Below are positions 8,226 to 19,435 of a DNA stretch of 64,000 nucleotides, piece after piece. Numbering within the stretch: the stretch's first letter is position 1; each line of letters begins with the position of its first letter. The DNA is from Arachis hypogaea. Its lineage: Eukaryota; Streptophyta; Magnoliopsida; Fabales; Fabaceae. The DNA lies in the NCBI RefSeq assembly GCF_003086295.3, contig NC_092039.1, forward strand, positions 96,864,561-96,928,560, given 5' to 3'. Position numbers and translations under genes: made by a program. The notes under the pieces were generated by a model that saw nothing but the letters and a program-made list of their open reading frames with translations, ran no database searches and had not been told where the DNA came from.

Positions 8226-10565
8226 TCAGAAATGCTCAGAACCGTGTTGGAACTTCCCAACACCAAACTTAGAGTTTGAGTGTGGGGTTTCAACACCAAA
8301 CTTAGAATTTGGTTGTGGCCTCCCAACACCAAACTTAGAGTTTGACTGTGGGGGCACTGTTTGGCTCTGTTTTGAGAGAAGCTCTTCATGCTTCCTCTCC
8401 ATGATGACAGAGGGATATCCTTGGGCCTTAAACACCAAGGACTCTTCATTCACTTGAATGATCAGCTCTCCTCTATCAATATCAATCACAGCCTTTGCTG
8501 TGGCTAGGAAGGGTCTGCCAAGGATGATGGATTCATCCATGCATTTCCCAGTCTCTAGGACTATGAAATCAGTAGGGATGTAATGGTCTTCAACCTTGAC
8601 CAGAACATCCTCTACAAGTCCATAGGCTTGTTTTCTTGAGTTGTCTGCCATCTCTAGTGAGATTTTTGCAGCTTGTACCTCATAGATCCCTAATTTCTCC
8701 ATTACAGAGAGGGGCATGAGGTTTACACTTGATCCTAAGTCACACAAGGCCTTCTTGAAGGTCATGGTGCCTATGGTACAAGGTATAGAAAACTTCCCAG
8801 GGTCCTGCCTCTTTTGAGGCAATTGCTGCCTAGACAAGTTATCCAGTTCTTTGGTGAGCAAAGGGGGTCCATCCTCCCAAGTCTCATTTCCAAATAACTT
8901 GTCATTTAGCTTCATGATTGCTCCAAGGTATTTAGCAACTTGCTCTTCAGTGACATACTCATCCTCTTCAGAAGAAGAATACTCATCAGAGCTCATGAAT
9001 GGCAGAAGAAAGTCCAATGGAATCTCTATGGTCTCATCTTGAGCCTCAGATTTCCAAGGTTCCTCATTGGGGAACTCATTGGAGGTCAGTGGGCGTCCAT
9101 TGAGGTCTTCCTCAGTGGCGTTCACTGCCTCTTCTTCCTCCCAGAATTCGGCCATGTTGATGGCCTTGCACTCTCCTTTTGGGTTTTCTTCAGTATTGCT
9201 TGGGAGAGTGCTTGGAGGAAGTTCAGTAATTTTCTTGCTCAGCTGACCCACTTGTCCTTCCAAATTCCTAATGGAAGATCTAGTTTCAGTCATGAAACTT
9301 TGAGTGGTTTTGATTAGATCAGAGACCATGGTTGCCAAGTCAGAGGTATTCTGCTTAGAACTCTCTGTCTGTTGCTGAGAAGATGATGGAAAGGGCTTGC
9401 TATTGCTAAACCTGTTTCTTCCACCATTATTGTTATTGAAACCTTGTTGAGGTCTCTGTTGATCCTTCCATGAAAGATTTGGATGATTCCTCCATGAAGG
9501 ATTGTAAGTGTTTCCATAGGGTTCTCCCATGTAATTCACCTCTTCTATTGAAGGGTTCTCAGGATCATAAGCTTCTTCCTCAGATGAAGCTTCCTTAGTA
9601 CTGCTTGGTGCATTTTGCATTCCAGACAGACTTTGAGAAATCATATTGACTTGTTGAGTCAATATTTTGTTCTGAGCCAATATGGCATTCAGAGTATCAA
9701 TCTCAAGAACTCCTTTCTTCTGACTAGTCCCATTGTTCACAGGATTTCTTTCAGAAGTGTACATGAATTGGTTATTTGCAACCATTTCAATCAGTTCTTG
9801 AGCTTCAGTAGGCGTCTTCTTCAGATGAAGAGATCCTCTAGAAGAGCTATCCAAAGACATCTTGGATAGTTCAGAGAGACCATCATAGAAAATACCTATG
9901 ATGCTCCATTCAGAAAGCATGTCAGTGGGACACTTTCTGATCAATTGTTTGTATCTTTCCCAAGCTTCATAGAGGGATTCTCCTTCCTTCTGTCTGAAGG
10001 TTTGGACTTCCACTCTTAGCTTACTCAATTTTTGAGGTGGGAAGAACTTTGCCAAGAAGGCATTGACTAGCTTTTCCCAAGAGTCCAGGCTTTCTTTAGG
10101 TTGAGAATCCAACCATGTTCTAGCTCTGTCTCTTACAGCAAAAGGGAATAGCATCAGTCTGTAGACCTCAGGGTCAACCCCATTAGTCTTGACTGTGTCA
10201 CAGATTTGCAAGAACTCAGCTAAAAACTGATGAGGATCTTCCAATGGAAGTCCATGGAACTTGCAATTCTGTTGCATTAGAGAAACTAATTGAGGCTTAA
10301 GCTCAAAGTTGTTTGCTCCAATGGCAGGGATAGAGATGCTTCTCCCATAGAAGTCGGGAGTAGGTGCAGTAAAGTCACCCAGCACCTTCCTTGCATTGTT
10401 GGCATTGTTGTTGTTTTCGGCTGCCATTTGTTCTTCTTCCTTGAAGAGTTCGTTCGGGTGCTCTAAAGAGGGTTGTGCTTTGGCTTCTCTTAGCTTTCTC
10501 TTCAAGGTCCTTTCAGGTTCAGGATCAGCCTCAACAAGAATGCCTTTGTCTTTGCTCCTGCTCAT
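8226..10565 (-). CDS. Gag-protease polyprotein of E3, intact
   Basis: 779 residues, no internal stop. A charged Asn-rich N-terminus is followed by a retrotransposon Gag domain (about 130-265, with FPFAVRDRARTWL and AWERYKQLIRKCP), a Gln/Asn/Ser-rich linker (about 300-430), an acidic stretch (510-540) and a retropepsin-like domain with catalytic motif DLGSS at 609-613 and ILGRPFLAT at 681-689. No CCHC zinc knuckle is visible. It ends with three 11-residue repeats containing NSKFGV (742-769). These are encoded by the AAGTTTGGTGTTG motif that elsewhere precedes the LTR. The ORF stops where RT would begin, and the post-pol hairpin follows, so RT-RNase H-integrase appear cleanly removed. Identity to E4 Gag is only about half by eye. 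Confidence 0.9.
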   Translation of the reverse strand: MSRSKDKGILVEADPEPERTLKRKLREAKAQPSLEHPNELFKEEEQMAAENNNNANNARKVLGDFTAPTPDFYGRSISIPAIGANNFELKPQLVSLMQQNCKFHGLPLEDPHQFLAEFLQICDTVKTNGVDPEVYRLMLFPFAVRDRARTWLDSQPKESLDSWEKLVNAFLAKFFPPQKLSKLRVEVQTFRQKEGESLYEAWERYKQLIRKCPTDMLSEWSIIGIFYDGLSELSKMSLDSSSRGSLHLKKTPTEAQELIEMVANNQFMYTSERNPVNNGTSQKKGVLEIDTLNAILAQNKILTQQVNMISQSLSGMQNAPSSTKEASSEEEAYDPENPSIEEVNYMGEPYGNTYNPSWRNHPNLSWKDQQRPQQGFNNNNGGRNRFSNSKPFPSSSQQQTESSKQNTSDLATMVSDLIKTTQSFMTETRSSIRNLEGQVGQLSKKITELPPSTLPSNTEENPKGECKAINMAEFWEEEEAVNATEEDLNGRPLTSNEFPNEEPWKSEAQDETIEIPLDFLLPFMSSDEYSSSEEDEYVTEEQVAKYLGAIMKLNDKLFGNETWEDGPPLLTKELDNLSRQQLPQKRQDPGKFSIPCTIGTMTFKKALCDLGSSVNLMPLSVMEKLGIYEVQAAKISLEMADNSRKQAYGLVEDVLVKVEDHYIPTDFIVLETGKCMDESIILGRPFLATAKAVIDIDRGELIIQVNEESLVFKAQGYPSVIMERKHEELLSKQSQTVPPQSNSKFGVGRPQPNSKFGVETPHSNSKFGVGKFQHGSEHF

Positions 10566-12250
10566 AAGAAAGAGAAGGGAACAAGAAAGTGTGGAATCCT
10601 CTATGTCACAGTATAGAGATTCCTTTAGGTGTCAGAGGAAAAGAAGAGTAGAAGACAGAAGTGGATAATTCGAACTTATCAAAGAAGATGGAGTTCGAAT
10701 TTTTGCATTAAGGGATAGTGTTAGTCCATAAATAGAAGGATGTGAGAAGGAGGGAAGTAATTTTCGAAAATTAAGTGAAAATTTTGAAAGCATTTTTGAA
10801 AAACATTACTTAATTTTCGAAAATGAAAGTGGAAACGAAATCAAGTGATTTTTGAAAAAGATTTTGAAATCAGAAATCAAAAAGATTTGATTGAAAACTA
10901 TTTTGAAAAAGATGTGGTTAAGAAGATATGATTGATTTAAAAAAAAGTGATTGAGAAGATATGATTTGAAAAACATTTTTAAAAAGATTTGATTTGCAAA
11001 TTAAAAACTTGACTAACAAGAAAAGATATGATTCAAACATTAAACCTTTCTCAATAGAAAAGGCAACATACTTGAAATGTTGAATCAAATCATTAATTGT
11101 TAGTAAGTATCTTTAAAAATGGAAAGAACTTGGTTTTGAAAAAGATTTGATTGGAAAATTGATTTGAAAAAGATTTGATTTTGAAAAACTTTGAAAACTT
11201 GAAAAAAAATTGATTTTGAAAACAAAATCTTCCCCCTTTGCCATCCTGGCGTTAAACGCCCAGAATGGTGCACATTCTGGCGTTTAATGCCCAAAACTAC
11301 ACCCTTTTGGGCGTTAAACGCCCAGCCAGGCACCCTGGCTGGCGTTTAAACGCCAGTCTGTCTTCTTCACTGGGCATTTTTGAATGCCCAGCTTTTTCTG
11401 TGTGATTCCTCTGCAGTATGTTCTGAATCTTCAATTCTCTGTATAATTGTCTTGAAAAGACACAAATTAAAAATATTTTTGGATTTTTAATAATAAGGAA
11501 TAATTAAAATGCAACTAAAATCAAATAATAATGCATGCAAGACACCAAACTTAGCAGTTTGTATACCATTGACACTAACAAAATGAGAATGCATATAATA
11601 AAACACTCAAGTCAATAGAATTCAAAGATCAGATCAAGCAAATCATCAAGAACATCTTGAAGATCACTAAGACATATGAATGCATGCAATTGACACCAAA
11701 CTTATGATGAGACCAGACTCAAACAAGAAATATTTTTGGATTTTATGATTTTTTTGTAAAATTTTTTTGTGTTTTTCGAAAATTAAGTGGAGAAAAAGTA
11801 TCAAAATTCTTAATGAGAATTCCAGGAATCAGTGCAATGCTAGTCTAAGACTCCGGTCCAGGAATTAGACATGGCTTCACAGCCAGCCAAGCTCTCAAAG
11901 AAAGCTTCGGTCCAAAACACTAGACATGGCTAGAGGCCAGCCAAGCCTTAGCAGATCACTGCTCCAAAAGCAAGATTGATAAGAAACCAACAAGATCTTG
12001 TGATGATGAGTTGAAACCTCGGTCCAATGAAATTAGACATGGCTTCTCAGCCAGCCAGATTTCAACAAATCACCATGAAACTCTAGAATTCAACTTCAAG
12101 AATTTCGAAAAAATAAATACCTAATCTAAGCAACAAGATGAACCGTCAGTTGTCCAGCCTAAACAATCCCGGGCAATAACACCAAAAACTTGATGTTGTT
12201 GCCGGATCTTGGCACTGATGTTACCAAAAGCTTGCTCAAAACTTGAACAA
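10566..12250 (-). other. E3 5' untranslated region
   Basis: No gene. On the plus strand it is A/G-rich (GATTTGAAAAAG-like runs, 10740-11230). It also holds a palindrome array (11244-11391), two CACCAAACTTA motifs (about 11542 and 11693), and three units of TCGGTCCA...AGACATGGCT...AGCCAGCCA, each with a small hairpin (11872-11885, 11927-11939, 12040-12053). A decayed primer-site copy lies at 12167-12184. The hairpins beside the primer site are the best candidate for a packaging or dimerisation signal, which is inference. Confidence 0.65.
11244..11391 (-). repeat. Palindrome array with paired spacers (E3 5' UTR)
   Basis: GGCGTTAAACGCC-type palindromes alternate with spacers that are themselves hairpins: CAGAATG/CATTCTG (11261-11279), CCAAAA/TTTTGG (11291-11310) and CCAGCCAGG/CCTGGCTGG (11322-11342). 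The E2 counterpart is 23302-23449. Confidence 0.9.
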
Positions 12251-12268
12251 TCCCCGGCAACGGCGCCA
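12251..12268 (-). other. E3 primer-binding site (tRNA-Asp type)
   Basis: On the coding strand TGGCGCCGTTGCCGGGGA lies six bases inside the 5' LTR and is complementary to the 3' end of plant tRNA-Asp as I recall it. Degenerate copies flank it at 12167-12184 (interior) and 12320-12338 (inside the LTR). Confidence 0.85.
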
Positions 12269-12274
12269 AAAACT

Positions 12275-13997
12275 TGGTGTGGCGAAATTGTGAACAATAC
12301 TTTTTCACAACTCTCATAATCCCCGGTCATGAACCCCAAAAACTTGGTAGTTCAGTACCATGGCATTACACAACTTCGCACAACTAACCAGCAAGTGCAC
12401 TGGGTCGTCCAAGTAATAAACCTTACGTGAGTAAGGGTCGATCCCACGGAGATTGTTAGTATTGAAGCAAGCTATGGTCATCTTGTAAATCTTAGTCAGG
12501 TAAACTCAAATGGATATAGTGATGAACGAAAATAACATAAAGGTAAAGATAGTGATACTTATGTAATTCATTGTTAGGAACTTCAGATAAGCGTATGAAG
12601 ATGCCTTCCCTTCCGTCTCTCTGCTTTCCTACTGCCTTCATCCAATTCTTCTTACTCCTTTCCATGGCAAGCTCGTGTAGGGTTTCACTGTTGTCAGCAG
12701 CTACCTCCCATCCTCGCAGTGAAAACTAATGCTCATGCACTCTGTCACAGTGCGGCTAATCACCGGTTTGGTTCCCTCCCCTACCGGAATAGAATCATTC
12801 TTTTGCATCTGTCACTAACGCCCAGTAGGTTACAGGTTTGAAGCACGTCACAGTCATTCAATCATTGAATCCTACTCAGAATACCACAGACAAGGTTTAG
12901 ACCTTCCGGATTCTCTTGAATGCCGCCATCAGGTCCTGCCTATACCACGAAGACTCTGATCTCACGGAATGGTTGGCTCGTTTGTCAGGCGAGCACTCGG
13001 TTGTCAGGCGATCAACCATGCATCGTGCAATCAGGAATCCAAGAGATATTCACCAAGCCTCAAATGCTTGTAGAACGAGAGTGGTTGTCAGTCACTTTGT
13101 TCATGAGTGAGAATGGTGATGGGCGTCAATCATCACCTTCATCAAGTTGAAGAACAAGTGATATCTTGGAATAAGAACAAGCGGAATTGAATGGAAGAAC
13201 AATAGTAATTGCATTAATACTCGAGGTACAGCAGAGCTCCACACCTTAATCTATGGTGTGTAGAAGCTCCACCGTTGAAAATACATAAGCATAAGGTCTA
13301 GGCATGGCCGAATGGCCAGCCTCCCAATGATCTAAGATAGCATAAAAATGAAGATAGCTACCAAAGTCTTCTCATACAATAGCAAAAGGTCCTACTTATA
13401 AGAACTAGTAGCCTAAGGTGTACAGAAATGAGTAAATGACATAAAAATCCTCTTCAGGGCCCACTTGGTGTGTGCTTGGGCTGAGCAATGAAGCAAATTT
13501 CGTGTAGAGACTCTTCTTGGAGTTAAACGCCAGCTTTGGTGCCAGTTTGGGCGTTTAACTCCCATTTGGGTGCCAGTTCCAGCGTTTAACGCTGGGATTT
13601 CTTGAGGTGACTTTGAACGCCGGTTTGGGCCATCAAATCTTGGGCAAAGTATGGACTATCATATATTGCTGGAAAGCCCAGGATGTCTACTTTCCAACGC
13701 CGTTGAGAGCGCGCCAATTGGGCTTCTGTAGCTCCAGAAAATCCACTTCGAGTGCAGGGAGGTCAGAATCCAACAGCATCTGCAGTCCTTTTTGGTCTCT
13801 GAATCAGATTTTTGCTCAGGTCCCTCAATTTCAGCCAGAAAATACCTGAAATCACAGAAAAACACACAAACTCATAGTGAAGTCCAGAAAAGTGAATTTT
13901 AACTAAAAACTAATAAAAATATACTAAAAACTAACTAGATCATACTAAAAACATACTAAAAACAATGCCAAAAAGTATACAAATTATCCGCTCATCA
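12275..13997 (-). repeat. E3 5' LTR
   Basis: 1723 bp, from TGGTGTGGCG to CCGCTCATCA. It is related to the E2 LTRs but differs at many positions, for example in the block at 12720-12800, so E3 is a separate insertion and not a copy made with E2. Confidence 0.88.
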
Positions 13998-15431
13998 GCT
14001 ATACATTGAGAATTGTTCTTATGTATGAAAGGGTTATCATGGACATGATAATTCTATTGAAATAATATTGTCCAATAAAATTAGTGATGGAATAGTCAGT
14101 ACTTGTGAAGTATTTAAAATATTATTTTACTATAATATGGGTTGTTTTGACCATGAATTCTAATTTCAAAAGCATATACCCACTATTTATTACTGAACAT
14201 CTTGAGAAGATGTATGATGCTCAAAGTAAGATAGTATGACTATCAAAGACTTTATTTAAACTAGTGGGAGTATTGGACAATATATTTTAAAGTAAACAAC
14301 TTTAGAAGTTGGAATGCCATTAGGCAAATGGCTTTAGCGAGAATTGTTCTTGCAAGTATTTTTTGAGATTTATTTTGTTACAAACAAAATTTTCCTTAAT
14401 ATGATTAAGGTTTGTGATCTTTTTAGAAAAATTCAACATGAGTATTAAGGATGCGAATCAAAATTGCTCTTAAGGGTTGGTTTGACCAATAATAAAAATA
14501 TTGAGTATTTTTATTATAAGAGTTTTAAAGTAAAACCTCTAATATCTAATTGATATTCTATTAAATAGAGAATGAGATTTTCTCCTTGCATAAATACTAG
14601 TACTCTATATACTCTATCATGTTTAAGAAACATGAAATTTGATTTAGTTGAATATCACTATTTGTTAAATATTTAGACTACATTTTAGAAATGTGGCTAA
14701 ATTAACAAATTTTTCACTAAATCAATTTTTTACCCATATGAGATATGGAAAAGACATAAGCTGAAACTCAAGAATATTAGAGTTTGGAGATGTCTTATAT
14801 GTGTTAAGAGATTGTAAAATAATAGAATTGATATTAGGTCCAATAAATGAGATTTATTGGTTACTATAAAGAAATAATGAGATTATTTGCATCACTCTTC
14901 TTATGACAAAGTGTCTAGGATAAGAGGTTAAACTCCTTCTTAGAGAAGGGATTCCATCTTAAAGAAATAGTGGGAGTACAATTACTTTTATTAAAATTGT
15001 TTACCACTCAACAGAGGATATGCTTTGTCTGGGAAGTATATAAAGTTTGATCGTCAAACTAACTTTTCAAAAAAGTAACCTATTTGTATAATGATACAAT
15101 TCTATAAAGATAGATCTAATGGTTACTTAAATTTTTTTATAATCATGTTCAATAAGGATTGTCCTTAAAATAAAATTATGCACTATTGTAGTGAGAGATT
15201 TCATGTTTTAAGAAAATGTGATATTTATTATGCGCTAGATGTATTTTGCAAAAGGTCAGGCACATATGCTCAAGAGTTAAGGTATTTAAAGTCAAGAGTT
15301 TTGATAAACACAAATGTGCATTGAAAATTATACACATGATTGATTGGCTCTAGTGCAAGTGGGAGATTATTGAGATAATAGTATGCCCAAGATCCAATCA
15401 ATCATGATTGGCTCTCGTGCAAGTGGGAGAT
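13998..15431 (+). other. Copia-like interior, right part
   Basis: AT-rich, no ORF of note and no recognised pol motif. Short perfect hairpins occur (TTATCATG/CATGATAA near 14036; GCCAT/ATGGC near 14322). The last 80 bp contain a duplicated copy of the tract-LTR junction: GTGCAAGTGGGAGATTATTG (from about 15353) precedes the true GTGCAAGTGGGAGATTGTTG at 15417. Confidence 0.6.
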
Positions 15432-17048
15432 TGTTGGGAATAAGAAGTATGACCACAATCCAATCAATCATGTGTCAAATAATTTGTTGTTGTTATTATA
15501 TTAAAATGTTAATATAATAAGGTTCTTGATTAAATTTAGAGATTTATCATTGTGATAGTGATCATAATATTGAGAGATAAATCTTTTATAATTTAATCTA
15601 AATTGTTCTTGGTCATAGAATTATTAAAAAGGACATTAATAATTCGGAAAGATCAATATATATATAATGGTCTTCATTGGATGAAGATTAATAGATCTCA
15701 TTTATTAAATTATATATATAGATGGTGCATATAGAGATATGACTATTGAACTGACTCACTTTGAGAATTCCTAATGGTTATAATTACCGCATATTTGTCA
15801 ATAGGATATTCTCAAGATGAACATAGTAATAGAGTTTCCTTTGACCTGCGACTGTCATAGTAATTAACAATGTATTTATTATACTTTGATTCCGGACACC
15901 TAATACCCTAGGGTGCTAGTTGAATGGATATTGGGTATGATTTAAATACTTGTAGAATTAATGATTAGTCAATAAGGAATCCGTCAACTCTCGGTAAAGA
16001 GTTTGAGCTCTATGATTATAATGACTGAGATGAATAAAACCTTGGCCAAGGGGATTGAATGAATGAAAAAATGAGTTTCTTAGGTCATTCACAGTTTATT
16101 ATAATAATGGTAACAAGTTAGAGTTTGACAATTAAACCATACTCTAAGGGTTAACCAAGAGCTGGAAAGATGGAAGGAATTATACTTTGTTCTTCTGAGG
16201 TTCTTAGTAAAAATATATTACTTCATACTATCGGGTCGTTGAGGAGTGTTGCTAGACGCCAACCTTGATTAGTAAATTTAATATGACTAATTTACTACCC
16301 GCTTAGTATTGAACCTATGGGGTCACACACTAACGAGTGTTCTAATCTTTGCTGTAGAATTATTTAATTATTATTTTGATTTGATCAAATAAATAATTAT
16401 ATTAATTCAAATGGAACATTATTATATTCTTTGCTAGCACCAAGAATATAATAATAGTATGATAATTGAGAATATTAAATGAGATTTGAGAATAATTAGT
16501 TATTCTATTTCTAAATTTGGATGAGATCCTAACTGATTCTTTTTCAAATTGAGATATGATATGATTCATAATTTGAAGGATTTAGATTTAAAATAACAAG
16601 ATATGATTTAAATTTGAATTGAGATTCAAATTTAAAATCAGTAACAAATCTCATACTATATATATGTATGTCAAGAGTAGAGGAAAGTGACACAGATAAG
16701 AATAAAACACAAGGATTTTATTCCTTTACCTCTACACACATAAGTGTATGTGAGCCTAATTCTTGGAGAAGAATTTTATGGCATGCAAAGAGTTGCAAGA
16801 GGTTTCTCAATTTAGATCAGATGTCCATTGGTCAAGGAGTTGACAGCAAAGGTTGGTCTCGGTGTGGATACGCATAGCGCCTTCGTACCATCGAGGGAGA
16901 AAGTGATTTTTACTAAAGCGTCTAAAGGTATTTAGATCTGATCTATACATATATTACATTATTGGAATAAAATTTAAGCACAAAAATAGATCTTTAGGAT
17001 TACCTTCTTTTCTTCCGCTGCGTGTTATGAACACATGGTAATCCTTCA
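15432..17048 (+). repeat. Copia-like 3' LTR
   Basis: 1617 bp, TGTTGGG...CCTTCA, preceded by the tract AAGTGGGAGAT (15421-15431) and followed by the target duplication CAAAG. It contains a 14-bp perfect hairpin with 10-base loop (16418-16455). Confidence 0.88.
16655..16666 (+). promoter_or_regulatory. Candidate TATA box of the copia-like LTR
   Basis: CTATATATATG lies in the middle of the LTR, upstream of a stretch with AATAAAACAC (16701) that would be transcribed. The position fits a U3/R boundary. Sequence-only call. Confidence 0.45.
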
Positions 17049-17053
17049 CAAAG

Positions 17054-17401
17054 TATGGACTATCATATATTGCTGGAAAGCCCAGGATGTCTACTTTCCA
17101 ACGCCGTTGAGAGCGCGCCAATTAGGCTTCTGTAGCTCCAGAAAATCCACTTCGAGTGCAGGGAGGTCAGAATCCAACAGCATCTGCAGTCCTTTTTGGC
17201 CTCTGAATCAGATTTTTGCTCAGGTCCCTCAATTTCAGCCAGAAAATACCTGAAATCACAGAAAAACACACAAACTCATAGTAAAGTCCAGAAAAGTGAA
17301 TTTTAACTAAAAACTAATAAAAATATACTAAAAACTAACTAGATCATATCAAAAACATACTAAAAACAATGCCAAAAAGTATACAAATTATCCGCTCATC
17401 A
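17054..17401 (-). repeat. E2 3' LTR, right part
   Basis: This continues the LTR broken at 3259, ends with CCGCTCATCA at 17401, and is followed by the polypurine-like motif of the E2 interior. The target duplication of the copia-like insertion (CAAAG) is at 17049-17053. Confidence 0.9.
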
Positions 17402-18310
17402 CAACACCAAACTTAAATTGTTGCTTGTCCCCAAGCAACTAAAAATCAAACAAGATAAAAAGAAGAGAATATGCAATGAATTCCAAAAACATCTGTGAAG
17501 ATCAGTATTAATTAGATGAGCGGGGCTTTTACTTTTTGCCTCTGAATAGTTTTGGCATCTCACTCTATCCTTTGAAATTCAGAATGGTTGGCTTCTTTAG
17601 GAACTCAGAGTCCAGATAGTGTTAATGATTCTCCTAGTAAAGTATGATGATTCTTTGAACAAAGCTACTTATTGAGTCTTGGCTGTGGCCCAAAGCACTC
17701 TGTCTTCCAGTATTACCACCGGATACATACATGCCACAGACACATAATTGGGTGAACCTTTTCAGATTGTGACTCAGCTTTGCTAAAGTCCCCAATTAAA
17801 GGTGTCCAGGGTTCTTAAGCACACTCTTATTTGCCTTGGATCACAACTCTTATTTCTCTCTCTTTCTTTTTTCGTTTTTCTTTTTCCCTTTTTTTTTTCG
17901 GTTTTTTTTGAATAGAAATGCTTTTTCTTGCTTCAAGAATCATTTTAATGATTTTTCAGATCCTCAGTAACATGTCTCCTTTTTCATCATTCTTTCAAGA
18001 GCCAACATTCATAAACCACAAATTCAAGATACATATGCACTGTTTAAGCATACATTCAGAGAACAAAAATATTACCACCACATCAAAATAATTAAACTGT
18101 TATAAAATTCAAAATTCATGCAATTCTTTCTTTTATAAATTAAGCACATTTTTATTTAAGAAAGGTGATGGATTCATAGGACATTCATAACTTTAAGGCA
18201 TAGACACTAAGACACTAATGATCACAAGACACAAACATAGATAAACATAAGCACTAAAAATTCGAAAAACAGAAGAACAAATAACAAGGAAATCAAAGAA
18301 CGGGTCCACC
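17402..18310 (-). other. E2 3' untranslated region, no gene
   Basis: Same layout as E3: LTR-adjacent motif (17402-17440), inverted LTR-start motif GATGAGCGG (17515-17523), and a coding-strand purine-rich tract (about 17850-17910). Confidence 0.65.
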
Positions 18311-19435
18311 TTAGTGATGGCGGCTCTTTCTTGCTCTTGAAGATCCTATGGAGTGCTTGAGCTCCTCAATGTCTCTTCCTTGTCTTTGTTGCTCCTCCCT
18401 CATGATTCTTTGATCTTCTCTAATTTCATGAAGGATGATGGAGTGTTCTTGATGCTCCACCCTTAGTTGTCCCATGTTGGAACTCAACTCTCCTAAGGAA
18501 GTGTTCAATTGCTCCCAATAGTCTTGTGGAGGAAAGTGCATCCCTTGAGGAATCTCAGGGATCTCATGATGAGTGGGATCTCTTGTGTGCTCCATCCTCT
18601 TCTTAGTGATGGGCTTGTCCTCATCAATGGGAATGTCTCCATCTATGTCAACTCCAACTGAGTAACAGAGGTGACAAATGAGATGAGGAAAGGCTAACCT
18701 TGCCAAGGTGGAGGTCTTGTCCGCCACCTTATAGAGTTCTTGGGCTATAACCTCATGAACCTCTATTTCTTCTCCAATCATGATGCTATGGATCATGATA
18801 GCCCGATCTATGGTAACTTCGGACCGGTTGCTAGTGGGAATGATTGAGCGTTGTATGAACTCTAACCATCCTCTAGCCACGGGCTTGAGGTCATGCCTTC
18901 TCAATTGGACCGGCTTTCCCTTTGAATCTTGCTTCCATTGTGCGCCCTCTTCACATATGACTGTGAGGACTTGGTCCAACCTTTGATCAAAGTTGACCCT
19001 TCTAGTGTAAGGATGCTCATCTCCTTGCATCATAGGCAAGTTGAACGCCACCCTCACACTCTCCGGACTAAAATCCAAGTATTTCCCCCGAACCATAGTG
19101 AGATAGTTCTTTGGATTCGGGTTCACACTTTGGTCATGGTTCTTGGTGATCCATGCATTGGCATAGAACTCTTGAACCATCAAGATTCCGACTTGTTGAA
19201 TGGGGTTGGTAAGAACTTCCCAACCTCTTCTTCGGATCTCATGTCGGATCTCCGGATATTCACCCTTTTTGAGTGAAAAGGGGACCTCGGGGATCACCTT
19301 CTTCAAGGCCACAACTTCATAGAAGTGGTCTTGATGCACCCTTGAGAGAAATCTATCCATCTCCCATGACTTCGAGGTGGAAGCTTTTGCCTTCCCTTTC
19401 CTCTTTCTAGAGGTTTCTCCGGCCTTGGATGCCAT
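18311..19435 (-). CDS. Third-ORF protein of E2
   Basis: 374 residues, same length as the E3 copy, with only scattered substitutions (for example Lys for Glu near residue 22). It has a basic N-terminus, GWEVLTNP and GWLEFIQRS blocks, a coiled-coil tail, and no membrane segment. It is open over its full length although the neighbouring gag-protease gene carries stops. Possible role in nuclear import or RNA handling is speculation. Confidence 0.85.
   Translation of the reverse strand: MASKAGETSRKRKGKAKASTSKSWEMDRFLSRVHQDHFYEVVALKKVIPEVPFSLKKGEYPEIRHEIRRRGWEVLTNPIQQVGILMVQEFYANAWITKNHDQSVNPNPKNYLTMVRGKYLDFSPESVRVAFNLPMMQGDEHPYTRRVNFDQRLDQVLTVICEEGAQWKQDSKGKPVQLRRHDLKPVARGWLEFIQRSIIPTSNRSEVTIDRAIMIHSIMIGEEIEVHEVIAQELYKVADKTSTLARLAFPHLICHLCYSVGVDIDGDIPIDEDKPITKKRMEHTRDPTHHEIPEIPQGMHFPPQDYWEQLNTSLGELSSNMGQLRVEHQEHSIILHEIREDQRIMREEQQRQGRDIEELKHSIGSSRARKSRHH

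Larger units (their letters stand above)
5311..13997 (-). mobile_element. E3: non-autonomous family E element lacking its 3' LTR
   Basis: On the minus strand the order is 5' LTR (12275-13997), primer site (12251-12268), 5' UTR with palindrome array, intact gag-protease ORF, post-gag hairpin, second palindrome array, intact third ORF, 3' UTR and polypurine-like motif (5311-5326). The 3' LTR that should lie left of 5311 is missing, and copia-like sequence adjoins directly, so no target duplication can be scored. RT, RNase H and integrase are absent. Both ORFs are open over their full length, which is unusual for an element that cannot copy itself. Confidence 0.88.
3260..17048 (+). mobile_element. 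Ty1/copia-like LTR element, no visible coding region
   Basis: The element runs from TGTTGGGAAT at 3260 to AATCCTTCA at 17048 with target duplications CAAAG at 3255-3259 and 17049-17053. The tract AAGTGGGAGAT just before the 3' LTR, and the TTCTTCCGCTGCGTG near the LTR end, are typical of plant Ty1/copia. After removing nested E3 it is about 5.1 kb. No gag, protease, integrase or RT motif was found in 4253-5310 or 13998-15431, so it is either a non-autonomous large-LTR derivative or badly decayed. No tRNA-Met-type primer site was seen, because the 3' half of the 5' LTR is missing. Confidence 0.85.
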
